In this document: positions 1 to 6,393 of the stretch, piece after piece | Position numbering within the stretch: the first letter of the stretch is position 1 | Layout: every line of letters begins with the position of its first letter | Source: JAGDXZ01 sp049965975 | GTDB lineage: Archaea; Micrarchaeota; Micrarchaeia; Micrarchaeales; CABMGC01 | Direction: 5' to 3' | DNA: 9,957 bases | Assembly: GCA_049965975.1 (NCBI GenBank) | Contig: JBMFVN010000027.1 | Coordinates: 1-9,957 of the forward strand | Program-made: the position numbers and the translations under genes | Notes under the pieces: generated by a model | The model's database searches: none | The model's input: only the letters and a program-made list of their open reading frames with translations | What the model was told of the DNA's origin: nothing

Positions 1-200
1 GCAGGCGTGCTATTTCATTAACAGCGTGAGCGGAAAATCCCACGCTCTTTAGAGGTGTGCTGAGAGCGAACTGCGGAAATTGGTGGGCATTTGCTTCATT
101 GGTCAGTGGCCTCAGTGCTCTGTTTTTTCCATTCGGAACAAATCACAGCATACCTTTGTCCGCTTAGGAAGCCCACGCCGTTTATGGGTGAGAGTATCAC
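1..200 (+). mobile_element. Decayed right end of an IS200/IS605-type (TnpB) element
   Basis: The stretch at 168-200 has the layout of the 3' end of many TnpB-type elements: GAAGCCCACGCC, a short hairpin, then a tail ending in ATCAC. The hairpin is imperfect. Bases 174-179 can pair with 186-190 with one bulged G, whereas a fresh element normally has a perfect inverted repeat here, so the copy seems eroded. In intact elements this segment is also the 3' part of the guide (omega/re) RNA, and the guide would begin at about 201, just before the stop codon of the neighbouring AAA+ gene at 223. The left part of the element lies outside the window. The assignment rests on motif recognition only; moderate confidence. 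Confidence 0.5.
3..191 (+). pseudogene. Possible remnant of the tnpB C-terminal coding region
   Basis: Reading frame 3 on the plus strand gives fragments that fit the poorly conserved C-terminal tail of TnpB proteins: RRAISLTA, then a stretch containing AENPTLF, and finally EAHAVYG across the terminal hairpin, followed by a TGA at 189-191. Two in-frame stops interrupt it (TGA at 27-29 and TAG at 165-167), so no protein would be made as it stands. The catalytic and zinc-finger parts of TnpB would lie to the left of the window. The resemblance is weak and comes from memory of tail sequences. The nearby right-end hairpin is the stronger argument. Confidence 0.35.
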
Positions 201-222
201 TAAGCAAGAGACGAGAAAAGAA

Positions 223-3000
223 CTAGCGCTTGCCATATTTGCTTATGAACATTAGATAGCGGCTAAGCACAGCACTTGATGCCGAGGGCCTAGTTCCTTT
301 TATCAAATCAGTTAGGTCCTGCATTGTTATCGGCGTTTCTGCTTCTCCGCCAGCGCTCTTTTCAAGCGCGTTCATTTTTGCCTGCCTGCATATGCCTGCT
401 ATGTCTGCGCCGGTGTAGCCTGCAGTCATTTCTGCAAGTTTGTTGAAGTCTATGTCTTGAGCAAGCGGCGCCTTGCCAAGGTATTTCTTGAAAAGCTCTA
501 TCCTGTCATTTGAATCAGGAGGCTGAACGTATATGAGCTTGTCAAACCTGCCTGCACGCACTAATGCCGGGTCAAGGGTATCTGGCCTGTTTGTAGCGGC
601 AACGACTACTATGTTGTCGCCTTCGCTTTTCAGCCTGTCAAACTCCTCAAGGAACTCGCCTACAATTTGCCTGCCAAGCTCCCCAGAGGTATCCCTTTCA
701 GGCACAAGCGCATCTATTTCGTCGACAAATATTATTGAAGGCTCGTTTTCTTTTGCTCTTTCAAACACTCTCTTTATTGTTGCAATTGCGTTTTCCAGGC
801 CTGCGTTGCTTATGTCTTCGCCAGAGAGCGAGATGAAATGAACGTCGCCAAGCTCATTCGCTACCGCATTCATCAGCATAGTTTTGCCCGTTCCTGGCGG
901 CCCGAACAGCAAAATTCCCTTTATGCCTTCTATATCGTACTTTTTGACAAGGTCAGGGTGCATTATCGGTATCTCCACAGCTTCGTAAAGGGCTTTCTTC
1001 GCCTCTTCCATATCTACTACATCATCTAATGTTACCTTTGTCTTGGTTACTTCAACAGCCTTTTCTGGGTGAAGCATTCGCTCAAAGTCAAGCTCAAATG
1101 TATTATATGTTTCAAGCATAGAAAGTGAGGTAGACGGTTTCATTGACTTCAGAACTTCCATTATGTCATTCATGTCTATGCGCAGCACTTTCTTAGAAGC
1201 TATTGCCTCCTCAGATACGCTCCTTGCAACTTCGTCTGCTAAGTGCTTTATATCCGCCCCTGAGAACCTTTGGGTTAGCTCTGCCAATTTTTCAAAATCT
1301 ATGTCTTTGGCTATCGGCAACTTTGAGAAGTAGTATTTGAGTATTTCCTCTCTGCCTTTCTGGTCAGGCAGTCTAACATATATCGCTTTATCGAACCTGC
1401 CAGGCCTGAGAATTGCTGGGTCTAGCAAATCGGGCGCATTTGTGGCTCCGACTATAAGAACTCCTGGCGTCTTCAAGAAGCCATCCATTTCTGTTAGTAG
1501 TGTGGTAAGTACTTCTCTTACCGGTTCTATGTCGCCTGCCCTTTTTCCAGCTACTGCATCTATTTCATCTATGAATATTACTGCCGGTGCATGCTTTTTT
1601 GCAGTATCAAATATCTTTGACAGCATTTCAGTGCTCTCTCCAGGAAAAGAGGTTATCAGGTTGGTGCTGCTGACATAGTAGTAGCCAGCCCTTATTTCAT
1701 TTGCAAGAGCCCTCATTATGAGAGTTTTGCCCGTTCCTGGCGGCCCGAACAGCAAAATTCCCTTTGCCGGCTGCACACCGTATGCTCCTGCAATTTCCCT
1801 GTGCTCTATAGGAGTTATTACAGCCTCTTCAAGTTCCTGTTTTATGTTTTCATAGTCCGCAACGTCGTTAAATGTTTCCTTGGGTGTTACCAGGCTTTGC
1901 GATCCAAATTTTCCCAAAAGGTCCTGCTTCATTACGTTTAACGCTTCTACAACTTCTATGCCTTGCGATTCAAGTATAAAAAGCATCAGTGGGGCAACTG
2001 CAAAGCCGGCGAACGCGAGCAAGATGTTCGGGGTAAGTCCAGTAGCGTAAGACAGCAAAACATATACAACTGGTATCACTATGCCAAACAGGCTTGATTC
2101 AGTGCCTTTGTATTCCGAACGGCTTTTTACTGCGTATGAGCTTATTACAAAGGTGAGGATTATCCACACCAAAAGTTGCACTAGCACAACAGGAAGCGAA
2201 AAAGCCAAAGCAGCTCCAGCCAGGCTGTAGCTTGTGAATATGTTGCTCGTAACTTTTATATTCAAGAAGGAGGATTCTGCTTGGTCAATTGCCTTCCCAA
2301 AATCTTGAAGCGAAGGCAAAGGCTTCGATGGCACCAAATATGCTGCGAGCGAGCCTTCTCCTATTTGTGAATTTGCCGCTGTTGAGTTATAAACTATAGG
2401 TGCAGATACCTGCAAACCAGTTAGGCCTGCAAACATGATAATCATGACAAAAGCCACTGTAGTGGCTATCACTGCCCTTTTGAAGCCTACAACGAGTATT
2501 GCTGTTATGAATACAGGCACTTCAAGCAAGAAGCCTATAGGCGAAAGCGGCAACATGATCATGCTGAAAAGCAGTGAGATTGTTCGATAGTGTGCAAAGC
2601 CGAGAAACAAGGCAGCGGCTACAAAGATGCCAAAAGCCCATGCAAGAAGAGGAGCCTGGTAAATAAGGGGCGGGTACGAGAAGAAAAGCAAAACGATAAG
2701 GCCTAGCAGAGGGTGGATCATTGTAAGTAGGAAAATGATTATAAGGAAAGGTATTGCTGCGATAAGAGGGTAAAATTTAAATGCGATTATCATGCTTATG
2801 AATGCAAAAGACATAAGCACCGAATCAGGAAAATACTTGTAAGTTACGAGCTGCTTTATCAAATCCTTAAACCAAAAATAGGAGAACGGAAGAAGCAAAG
2901 CCGGTTGGTTTCTTTGCTGCTGGCTGCTTGTCGGTTGTATTTTTGATTCCATTTTAGCATTTAACTTGTATTTTATCTTTCTCTTCTGGTTCCCAAGCAT
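223..3000 (-). CDS. Membrane-anchored tandem AAA+ ATPase (Cdc48/VAT-like D1-D2)
   Basis: A 925-residue protein with a polytopic membrane part followed by two AAA+ modules. Residues about 59-343 hold roughly 8-10 hydrophobic segments, with a polar loop of about 60 residues (196-258) before the last three. Module D1 (about 375-605) has Walker A GPPGTGKT at 419-426, Walker B with D478/E479, and arginine fingers R532 and R535. Module D2 (about 655-905) has Walker A at 700-707, Walker B D760/E761, and R815/R818. Both modules therefore look able to bind and hydrolyse ATP. The usual Cdc48 N-domain is missing and the membrane domain takes its place. There is no protease domain, unlike FtsH or archaeal Lon, and no C-terminal HbYX proteasome-docking tail (the end is KYGKR). 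The D2 pore loop (about 726-735) has no aromatic residue. The role is probably extraction or unfolding of membrane proteins on the cytosolic face; this is inferred. The ATG start has GTGAG just upstream. Confidence 0.85.
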   Translation of the reverse strand: MLGNQKRKIKYKLNAKMESKIQPTSSQQQRNQPALLLPFSYFWFKDLIKQLVTYKYFPDSVLMSFAFISMIIAFKFYPLIAAIPFLIIIFLLTMIHPLLGLIVLLFFSYPPLIYQAPLLAWAFGIFVAAALFLGFAHYRTISLLFSMIMLPLSPIGFLLEVPVFITAILVVGFKRAVIATTVAFVMIIMFAGLTGLQVSAPIVYNSTAANSQIGEGSLAAYLVPSKPLPSLQDFGKAIDQAESSFLNIKVTSNIFTSYSLAGAALAFSLPVVLVQLLVWIILTFVISSYAVKSRSEYKGTESSLFGIVIPVVYVLLSYATGLTPNILLAFAGFAVAPLMLFILESQGIEVVEALNVMKQDLLGKFGSQSLVTPKETFNDVADYENIKQELEEAVITPIEHREIAGAYGVQPAKGILLFGPPGTGKTLIMRALANEIRAGYYYVSSTNLITSFPGESTEMLSKIFDTAKKHAPAVIFIDEIDAVAGKRAGDIEPVREVLTTLLTEMDGFLKTPGVLIVGATNAPDLLDPAILRPGRFDKAIYVRLPDQKGREEILKYYFSKLPIAKDIDFEKLAELTQRFSGADIKHLADEVARSVSEEAIASKKVLRIDMNDIMEVLKSMKPSTSLSMLETYNTFELDFERMLHPEKAVEVTKTKVTLDDVVDMEEAKKALYEAVEIPIMHPDLVKKYDIEGIKGILLFGPPGTGKTMLMNAVANELGDVHFISLSGEDISNAGLENAIATIKRVFERAKENEPSIIFVDEIDALVPERDTSGELGRQIVGEFLEEFDRLKSEGDNIVVVAATNRPDTLDPALVRAGRFDKLIYVQPPDSNDRIELFKKYLGKAPLAQDIDFNKLAEMTAGYTGADIAGICRQAKMNALEKSAGGEAETPITMQDLTDLIKGTRPSASSAVLSRYLMFISKYGKR

Positions 3001-3040
3001 CAGCTCACTGGTCTTTATAAAAGCATAAAAGCATACAAAT

Positions 3041-3048
3041 TATATAAT
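3041..3048. promoter_or_regulatory. TATA-like box, probably serving both directions
   Basis: TATATAAT sits in an AT-rich, nearly symmetric stretch between the AAA+ ATPase gene and tRNA-Tyr. On the minus strand a start point about 25 bp downstream falls near 3019, giving a leader of about 19 nt that contains the GTGAG ribosome site. On the plus strand the same spacing gives a start near 3070, about 16 nt before the tRNA. Sharing of one box by the two divergent genes is inferred from position. Confidence 0.45.
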
Positions 3049-3085
3049 ATTAATGTATTAGTATTATGTTAAGTTATTGCTGGTG

Positions 3086-3173
3086 CCCGCAGTAGCTCAA
3101 TGGCTAGAGCGACCGGCTGTAGCGTGTCAACAAAGATACCGGTAGGTTGGGTGTTCAATTCACCCCTGCGGGA
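3086..3173 (+). tRNA. tRNA-Tyr (anticodon GTA) with a 15-nt intron
   Basis: The cloverleaf is complete. The acceptor stem is CCCGCAG/CTGCGGG, the D stem GCTC/GAGC, the anticodon stem ACCGG (3112-3116) with CCGGT (3139-3143), and the T stem GGGTG/CACCC around TTCAATT, with discriminator A at 3173. Anticodon GTA is at 3119-3121. C1-G72 with A73 is the identity pattern of archaeal tRNA-Tyr and supports the call. Removing the intron leaves a 73-nt tRNA with a normal seven-base anticodon loop. No CCA is encoded, so it must be added by CCA-adding enzyme. An open reading frame begins 15 nt after the tRNA on the same strand. Confidence 0.95.
3123..3137 (+). other. tRNA-Tyr intron (after position 37)
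   Basis: The insert of 15 nt lies between G37 (3122) and A38 (3138), the canonical archaeal intron site. The expected bulge-helix-bulge is weak: positions 32-35 can pair with AAAG at 3132-3135 only with one mismatch, and the intron's own stem has about two pairs. This suggests a relaxed splicing motif. The exact ends are inferred from loop geometry. Confidence 0.75.
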
Positions 3174-3188
3174 ATTCAGGTTGGTTTT

Positions 3189-3467
3189 TTGCTGCTTGCA
3201 GATTTTCTTGGCTATGTTGGTGGCTTGCTAGTCACAGTCTCTGCCATTCCGCAGCTTGTGTTAGTATACAGGCTTAGAAATGCTAGCCAACTATCTTATC
3301 TATGGCTTTCGATTCTTGCGCTTGGTCTTGCAGTCTGGTCTTTCTACGGCCTACTGATAAACAGCATGCCAATCTTCGCGCTTGATGGGATTCAGGTATT
3401 TCTCTATTTGGCGTTGATAGCGATGAAGGCAGCATACGCAAAAACCAACAAAAACAAAAAAGAATAA
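3189..3467 (+). CDS. SemiSWEET/PQ-loop family small-solute (sugar) transporter
   Basis: A 92-residue protein with three membrane helices (about 6-26, 38-57, 61-80) and a basic tail, the size and layout of bacterial SemiSWEETs. These dimerise in the membrane to make a facilitative sugar pathway. The PQ hinge is at P21-Q22 in TM1, and a WSFYG stretch (W50-G54) in TM2 matches the pocket tryptophan region. The pocket asparagine expected 16 residues after that Trp is Asp here (D66). The frame runs back into tRNA-Tyr, so an earlier start at 3147 is unlikely. TTG at 3189 is the first start codon after the tRNA and has AGG at 3178-3180 suitably upstream. No separate promoter is visible, so expression probably comes by readthrough from the tRNA-Tyr promoter. 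Substrate unknown. Confidence 0.82.
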   Translation: MLLADFLGYVGGLLVTVSAIPQLVLVYRLRNASQLSYLWLSILALGLAVWSFYGLLINSMPIFALDGIQVFLYLALIAMKAAYAKTNKNKKE

Positions 3468-3493
3468 AAAGAAAGCATGCATAATTCTCTTGA

Positions 3494-3565
3494 GCCTTGG
3501 TGGTGTAGAGGTCCAGCATGCGAGCCTGTCACGCTTGCGACTCGGGTTCGAATCCCGACCAAGGC
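3494..3565 (+). tRNA. tRNA-Asp (anticodon GTC)
   Basis: A complete intronless cloverleaf of 72 nt. The acceptor stem GCCTTGG/CCAAGGC is perfect, the anticodon stem CGAGC/GCTTG closes the loop CTGTCAC with anticodon GTC, and the T stem TCGGG/CCCGA encloses TTCGAAT. The discriminator base would be G at 3566, giving 73 nt, which is the usual Asp discriminator. No CCA is encoded. It begins 26 bp after the transporter stop codon with no TATA box at a suitable distance, so it probably shares a transcript with tRNA-Tyr and the transporter. Confidence 0.95.
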
Positions 3566-3566
3566 G

Positions 3567-3592
3567 TCTTTCTTAAGTTAAGGTCAATTTTT
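3567..3592 (+). terminator. Pyrimidine-rich, T-run termination region
   Basis: Directly after tRNA-Asp come TCTTTCTT (3567-3574) and a T5 run (3588-3592). Archaeal RNA polymerase stops at such T-runs without a hairpin. There is also an A5 run at 3601-3605, which reads as T5 for transcripts arriving on the minus strand from the nuclease gene. Placement is by position and base content only. Confidence 0.35.
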
Positions 3593-3716
3593 CATTTCAG
3601 AAAAAGTATTCATAAACTGCTCTATCGATTTGGTACAAGACTGATTGCAAATAACTAGTAATTGTGAAAGCCGAGGCTTGCTTTGGCCCTTGTAGCTTGT
3701 TCTACACGCTTCTAAA
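3593..3716. other. Intergenic spacer, no gene seen
   Basis: This separates the convergent tRNA-Asp unit and the AddB-like nuclease gene. I see no convincing open frame, hairpin or repeat in it on either strand. It may simply be the 3' untranslated region of the nuclease mRNA. Confidence 0.5.
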
Positions 3717-6302
3717 TCAGCTTTCAATCATTTTTATAAATTCTTCAGGGTTGGTCGAATATGCATGAATCTTTTTTATCTTGCTTCTGAGCCTGTTTTC
3801 TGCTTCAAAAATGTCCTGCTTGGAAAGTTCGACAAGTTCGTAGCCGAATTCGTTTTCATTGAATATGCCTCTGAGTCCTATGTATGCTATTGCCACGCTT
3901 ATCTGTTCGGGCTTTATGCCTTGCTTTGCAGCGTAAATATGCCTGTAAAGGGCCAGCTGCTCACAATGCTCTTGCTCCTCATTTTCGTTCCTTGCGGCAT
4001 CGGTCTTATAGTCTAAAATAAGGTATTCTTTGTCTTTTTCACCTTTTTCAAAAATGGCATCCATGACTCCAATTATTCCCACCTTGTCCCAGCCTGGCAA
4101 TTCAGGAACGCCTAGCTGCTTTCTTATGTTTTCAAACAGCAGTTCTTCGCTTTCTTCAATGGCAATTTGCTTGTAGTCTTTCTTTTCCAATAACTCTTTT
4201 ACTATTTTTGCGTTTGCTATGTATTTCTCAATGTCTTTGTCAGGTGTGTATGTGCCGCTTTTCTCAAGAAGCTCTATTGCTTCGTGCACCTTCTTGCCTG
4301 TCTGTATCGCTTCATTCCAATCAACTTTTCCAGTTATCTGGTTAAGAAGATCATTTGCGCTGTCTGCTTTTGCTATCAAAGTGAAAGACAAAGGTTTCCT
4401 GCCTTCTTTTATATCCGTGAAGAAGCTTCTGATATAATCCTGTGTTTCCCTGATTTCTTTTAAGTACAGCAGTTCCCTGTTAGGTCTTGGTGTTGTCTCT
4501 TTCGCCGCACGCCTTTCAAGGCCAGCAAACCGAATACCGAGCCCGTCTGGCGATTTGGCCACTATAATAAGCTCGCCTTTTTCATCAAGCTTGGCTCGAA
4601 TCGCATCAAGCTTGGTTTCGATGTTCGCGCTAGTATTGGCGCCGCTTGCGCTTAGCCTTATTGCAGCACTTGCTATAAGGTCCGCAAGGCTCTGCTTCCT
4701 CTGCCAAGTTTCTGGAACAAAGATGGCGCTGAAAAGCCTTCCTTGTGCCTGCCTGTTGTAAACAGTTGATACTACTATCTCGCTTGCCTGTTCATGAGTT
4801 CCGTGCCTGCGCTCTTGTTGTTCCGAAAAGTCAGTAAGCCTAAGCCAAGCAAGAAAATCGTCAAGGCCTGAGGTTTCGAAGAAAGGAAATCGGTCTACTG
4901 CTTCTATGAGCTTTTCAAGCGTTTTCAGCTTTTCTATTCCAGCTGGGCCTAGCTTGCTTACTCTTTCAGCAAGAACTTTTTCAATGTCTTCTTTTGTTTT
5001 TACGCCAGACCTAAGCGCAAAGAACGGAGCGAACTCCGACACGCTGGCCCCGCCAAGGTACTCGTTTCTTTTTGACAGCGCAGTGCCAATCGGTATTGGC
5101 GACAGAGTACTGGCTATTGCTCTATAGATTTTGTCCCTTGCTGTTTCATCGCACATCAGGCCCTCTACAAACGCTATTGCGTCGTCTAGCATTTCCTTGT
5201 CAGGTCCAATCCTAAGATAAGCCGTATGGTTAATGCCCATTTTGTCTAGAATATTTGAGAAGTCCCTGACCATGCTGTTAGATTCAAGGAATACGCCTGT
5301 GGCTTTGCCATTTTCTTTTGCTATTTCAGCAGCCACCCTTATCGGATCATCGGCTTCCACGGCATATGTAGCGTTACCGAGCCTTGCAGTCTCGCTTGTT
5401 TTCTCTTTTGTTACATCTATGCCCTCCCTCAATATGTTTGGAAGGGGAATTTCTACTGTTGAAGCATAGTAAGTCAGCTTGTCTTTTTGGAGCTGCCTGA
5501 GGCGTGTGTCTGCTCCGGCAAACCCGAATAATGACTCTGCAGAGCTAGTCATTAGCATTGTCGATCCTTTTGCCAGCTTGGCTACTGCCTGCTGCTGCAA
5601 CGGTGCAAGGTCGCTTAAGTTCAAGGCAAATATGTATTTCTGACTTATTTCAAGGTTGAATTCTTTGACAAGGTCTGCCATATCTGCATAATTGTGCTCT
5701 TCCTTGAACCTCTTGTACTCTTTAGCAAATTCGAAAAACGCGTTTGCTGCCTTTTCAATATCTTCAGGATTTGCCTGCCTGTAAAAAGCTCCTTTCGCAT
5801 AGGCCTTGTTTTCTTCTGTGGTTTCTTTAAGCTTCTCAAGCAGCTTTTCCTTGTCTATGCTAAGTATATCTATTCCCATGCCGTTGAGTTTTGCCAGCGC
5901 AGCTGCCATATCCTTTGCCATGTTCGTTCTTCTGGGTTCTTCAACGTTGTTTAGGCTCTTGTAGGCTATGTATGCTGCAAGCTGGCTCGTCATTTCCTCA
6001 TGCTCGCCCAGGGCGCTCCTGAGTAGGCTATATGGAGTAGTGGCTTCGACCCTGAAGCCAAATCTGCTTTTTATTTCGTTTGCCATTTCGCTGCTGGGCA
6101 CAACAAAAAGAACATTTGCATTGCTTTCTATAAGTGAGCCTGCTATGTTCAATGCAATGTCATTGCTCTGCTCAAGCTCCTTGAGATTTTTTGTCACTAT
6201 ATTTACGCTCTTGCCCTTTTGTAGATAGTTCAGGAGCTCGCCTCCAGGATAAGAAAACTGGTCTAGAGTGGTGTTGCCTGTCTTCTGCTTTGTGCCTGCC
6301 AT
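3717..6302 (-). CDS. AddB/RecB-like protein: degenerate SF1 helicase core plus PD-(D/E)XK nuclease
   Basis: An 861-residue protein. The C-terminal part (about 665-800) has the RecB-type nuclease motifs in order: H673 in GKKVHEAIE, D748 in GVMDAIF, D764 and K766 in LILDYKTD, and Q782/Y786 in EQLALYR. The nuclease therefore looks active. The rest follows the UvrD/AddB layout: motif Ia-like NVLFVVP (64-70), a motif III-like SLFGFAGAD (257-265), a motif IV-like strand near 334-359 and a motif V-like region near 508-536. ATP binding looks lost. The P-loop site reads KGKSVNIVTKN (29-39) without GKT, and the Walker B site reads NLSDLAPLQ (228-236) in place of a DExQ motif. The likely role is DNA-end or repair nuclease on a non-motor scaffold. 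Start: an upstream ATG at 6335 would add 11 residues, but a TATA-like box lies over those codons, so ATG 6302 with a leaderless mRNA is preferred. Confidence 0.8.
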   Translation of the reverse strand: MAGTKQKTGNTTLDQFSYPGGELLNYLQKGKSVNIVTKNLKELEQSNDIALNIAGSLIESNANVLFVVPSSEMANEIKSRFGFRVEATTPYSLLRSALGEHEEMTSQLAAYIAYKSLNNVEEPRRTNMAKDMAAALAKLNGMGIDILSIDKEKLLEKLKETTEENKAYAKGAFYRQANPEDIEKAANAFFEFAKEYKRFKEEHNYADMADLVKEFNLEISQKYIFALNLSDLAPLQQQAVAKLAKGSTMLMTSSAESLFGFAGADTRLRQLQKDKLTYYASTVEIPLPNILREGIDVTKEKTSETARLGNATYAVEADDPIRVAAEIAKENGKATGVFLESNSMVRDFSNILDKMGINHTAYLRIGPDKEMLDDAIAFVEGLMCDETARDKIYRAIASTLSPIPIGTALSKRNEYLGGASVSEFAPFFALRSGVKTKEDIEKVLAERVSKLGPAGIEKLKTLEKLIEAVDRFPFFETSGLDDFLAWLRLTDFSEQQERRHGTHEQASEIVVSTVYNRQAQGRLFSAIFVPETWQRKQSLADLIASAAIRLSASGANTSANIETKLDAIRAKLDEKGELIIVAKSPDGLGIRFAGLERRAAKETTPRPNRELLYLKEIRETQDYIRSFFTDIKEGRKPLSFTLIAKADSANDLLNQITGKVDWNEAIQTGKKVHEAIELLEKSGTYTPDKDIEKYIANAKIVKELLEKKDYKQIAIEESEELLFENIRKQLGVPELPGWDKVGIIGVMDAIFEKGEKDKEYLILDYKTDAARNENEEQEHCEQLALYRHIYAAKQGIKPEQISVAIAYIGLRGIFNENEFGYELVELSKQDIFEAENRLRSKIKKIHAYSTNPEEFIKMIES

Positions 6303-6320
6303 AATTAAAATGGATTTGGC

Positions 6321-6330
6321 ATAATATTTA
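6321..6330 (-). promoter_or_regulatory. TATA-like box of the AddB-like nuclease gene
   Basis: On the minus strand this reads TAAATATTAT, centred about 23 nt before the ATG at 6302. The spacing fits a leaderless archaeal transcript and argues against translation from the upstream ATG at 6335, whose first codons overlap the box. Confidence 0.45.
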
Positions 6331-6365
6331 CGCATTGCTGCTGGTTATTGTCTGCCAAGATAAGC

Positions 6366-6377
6366 TTTTTAATATAC
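6366..6377 (+). promoter_or_regulatory. TATA-like box of the DUF929 gene
   Basis: TTTTTAATATAC is centred about 22 nt before the ATG at 6394, with no Shine-Dalgarno sequence in between, so the mRNA is probably leaderless or nearly so. It lies back to back with the nuclease gene's box, only about 45 bp away, making a compact divergent promoter region. Confidence 0.5.
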
Positions 6378-6393
6378 TCTTTCAAATAATAGC

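Noticed and set aside
2935..3000. Signal peptide at the N-terminus of the AAA+ protein
   Set aside because: The first 35 residues are polar and basic with many Q, K and S. The first hydrophobic stretch begins near residue 59, so this is a cytosolic lead-in to a multi-pass membrane domain.
3014..3022. TTTATAAAA as promoter of the AAA+ ATPase gene
   Set aside because: It is centred only about 18 bp before the ATG, so transcription would start inside the coding region. The box at 3041-3048 has better spacing.
3147..3188. N-terminal extension of the SemiSWEET gene from TTG 3147
   Set aside because: The first 27 nt lie inside the T arm and acceptor stem of tRNA-Tyr, and the added residues are not part of the usual SemiSWEET layout. 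TTG 3189 gives the family's normal length.
3283..3519. Minus-strand open frame of 78 codons opposite the SemiSWEET gene
   Set aside because: It is antisense to a recognisable transporter and runs into tRNA-Asp; no start signals or domain.
6303..6335. Extra N-terminal 11 residues of the AddB-like nuclease from ATG 6335
   Set aside because: The segment overlaps the best TATA-like box for the gene and has no ribosome site before it. It is not excluded, but the start at 6302 is better supported.
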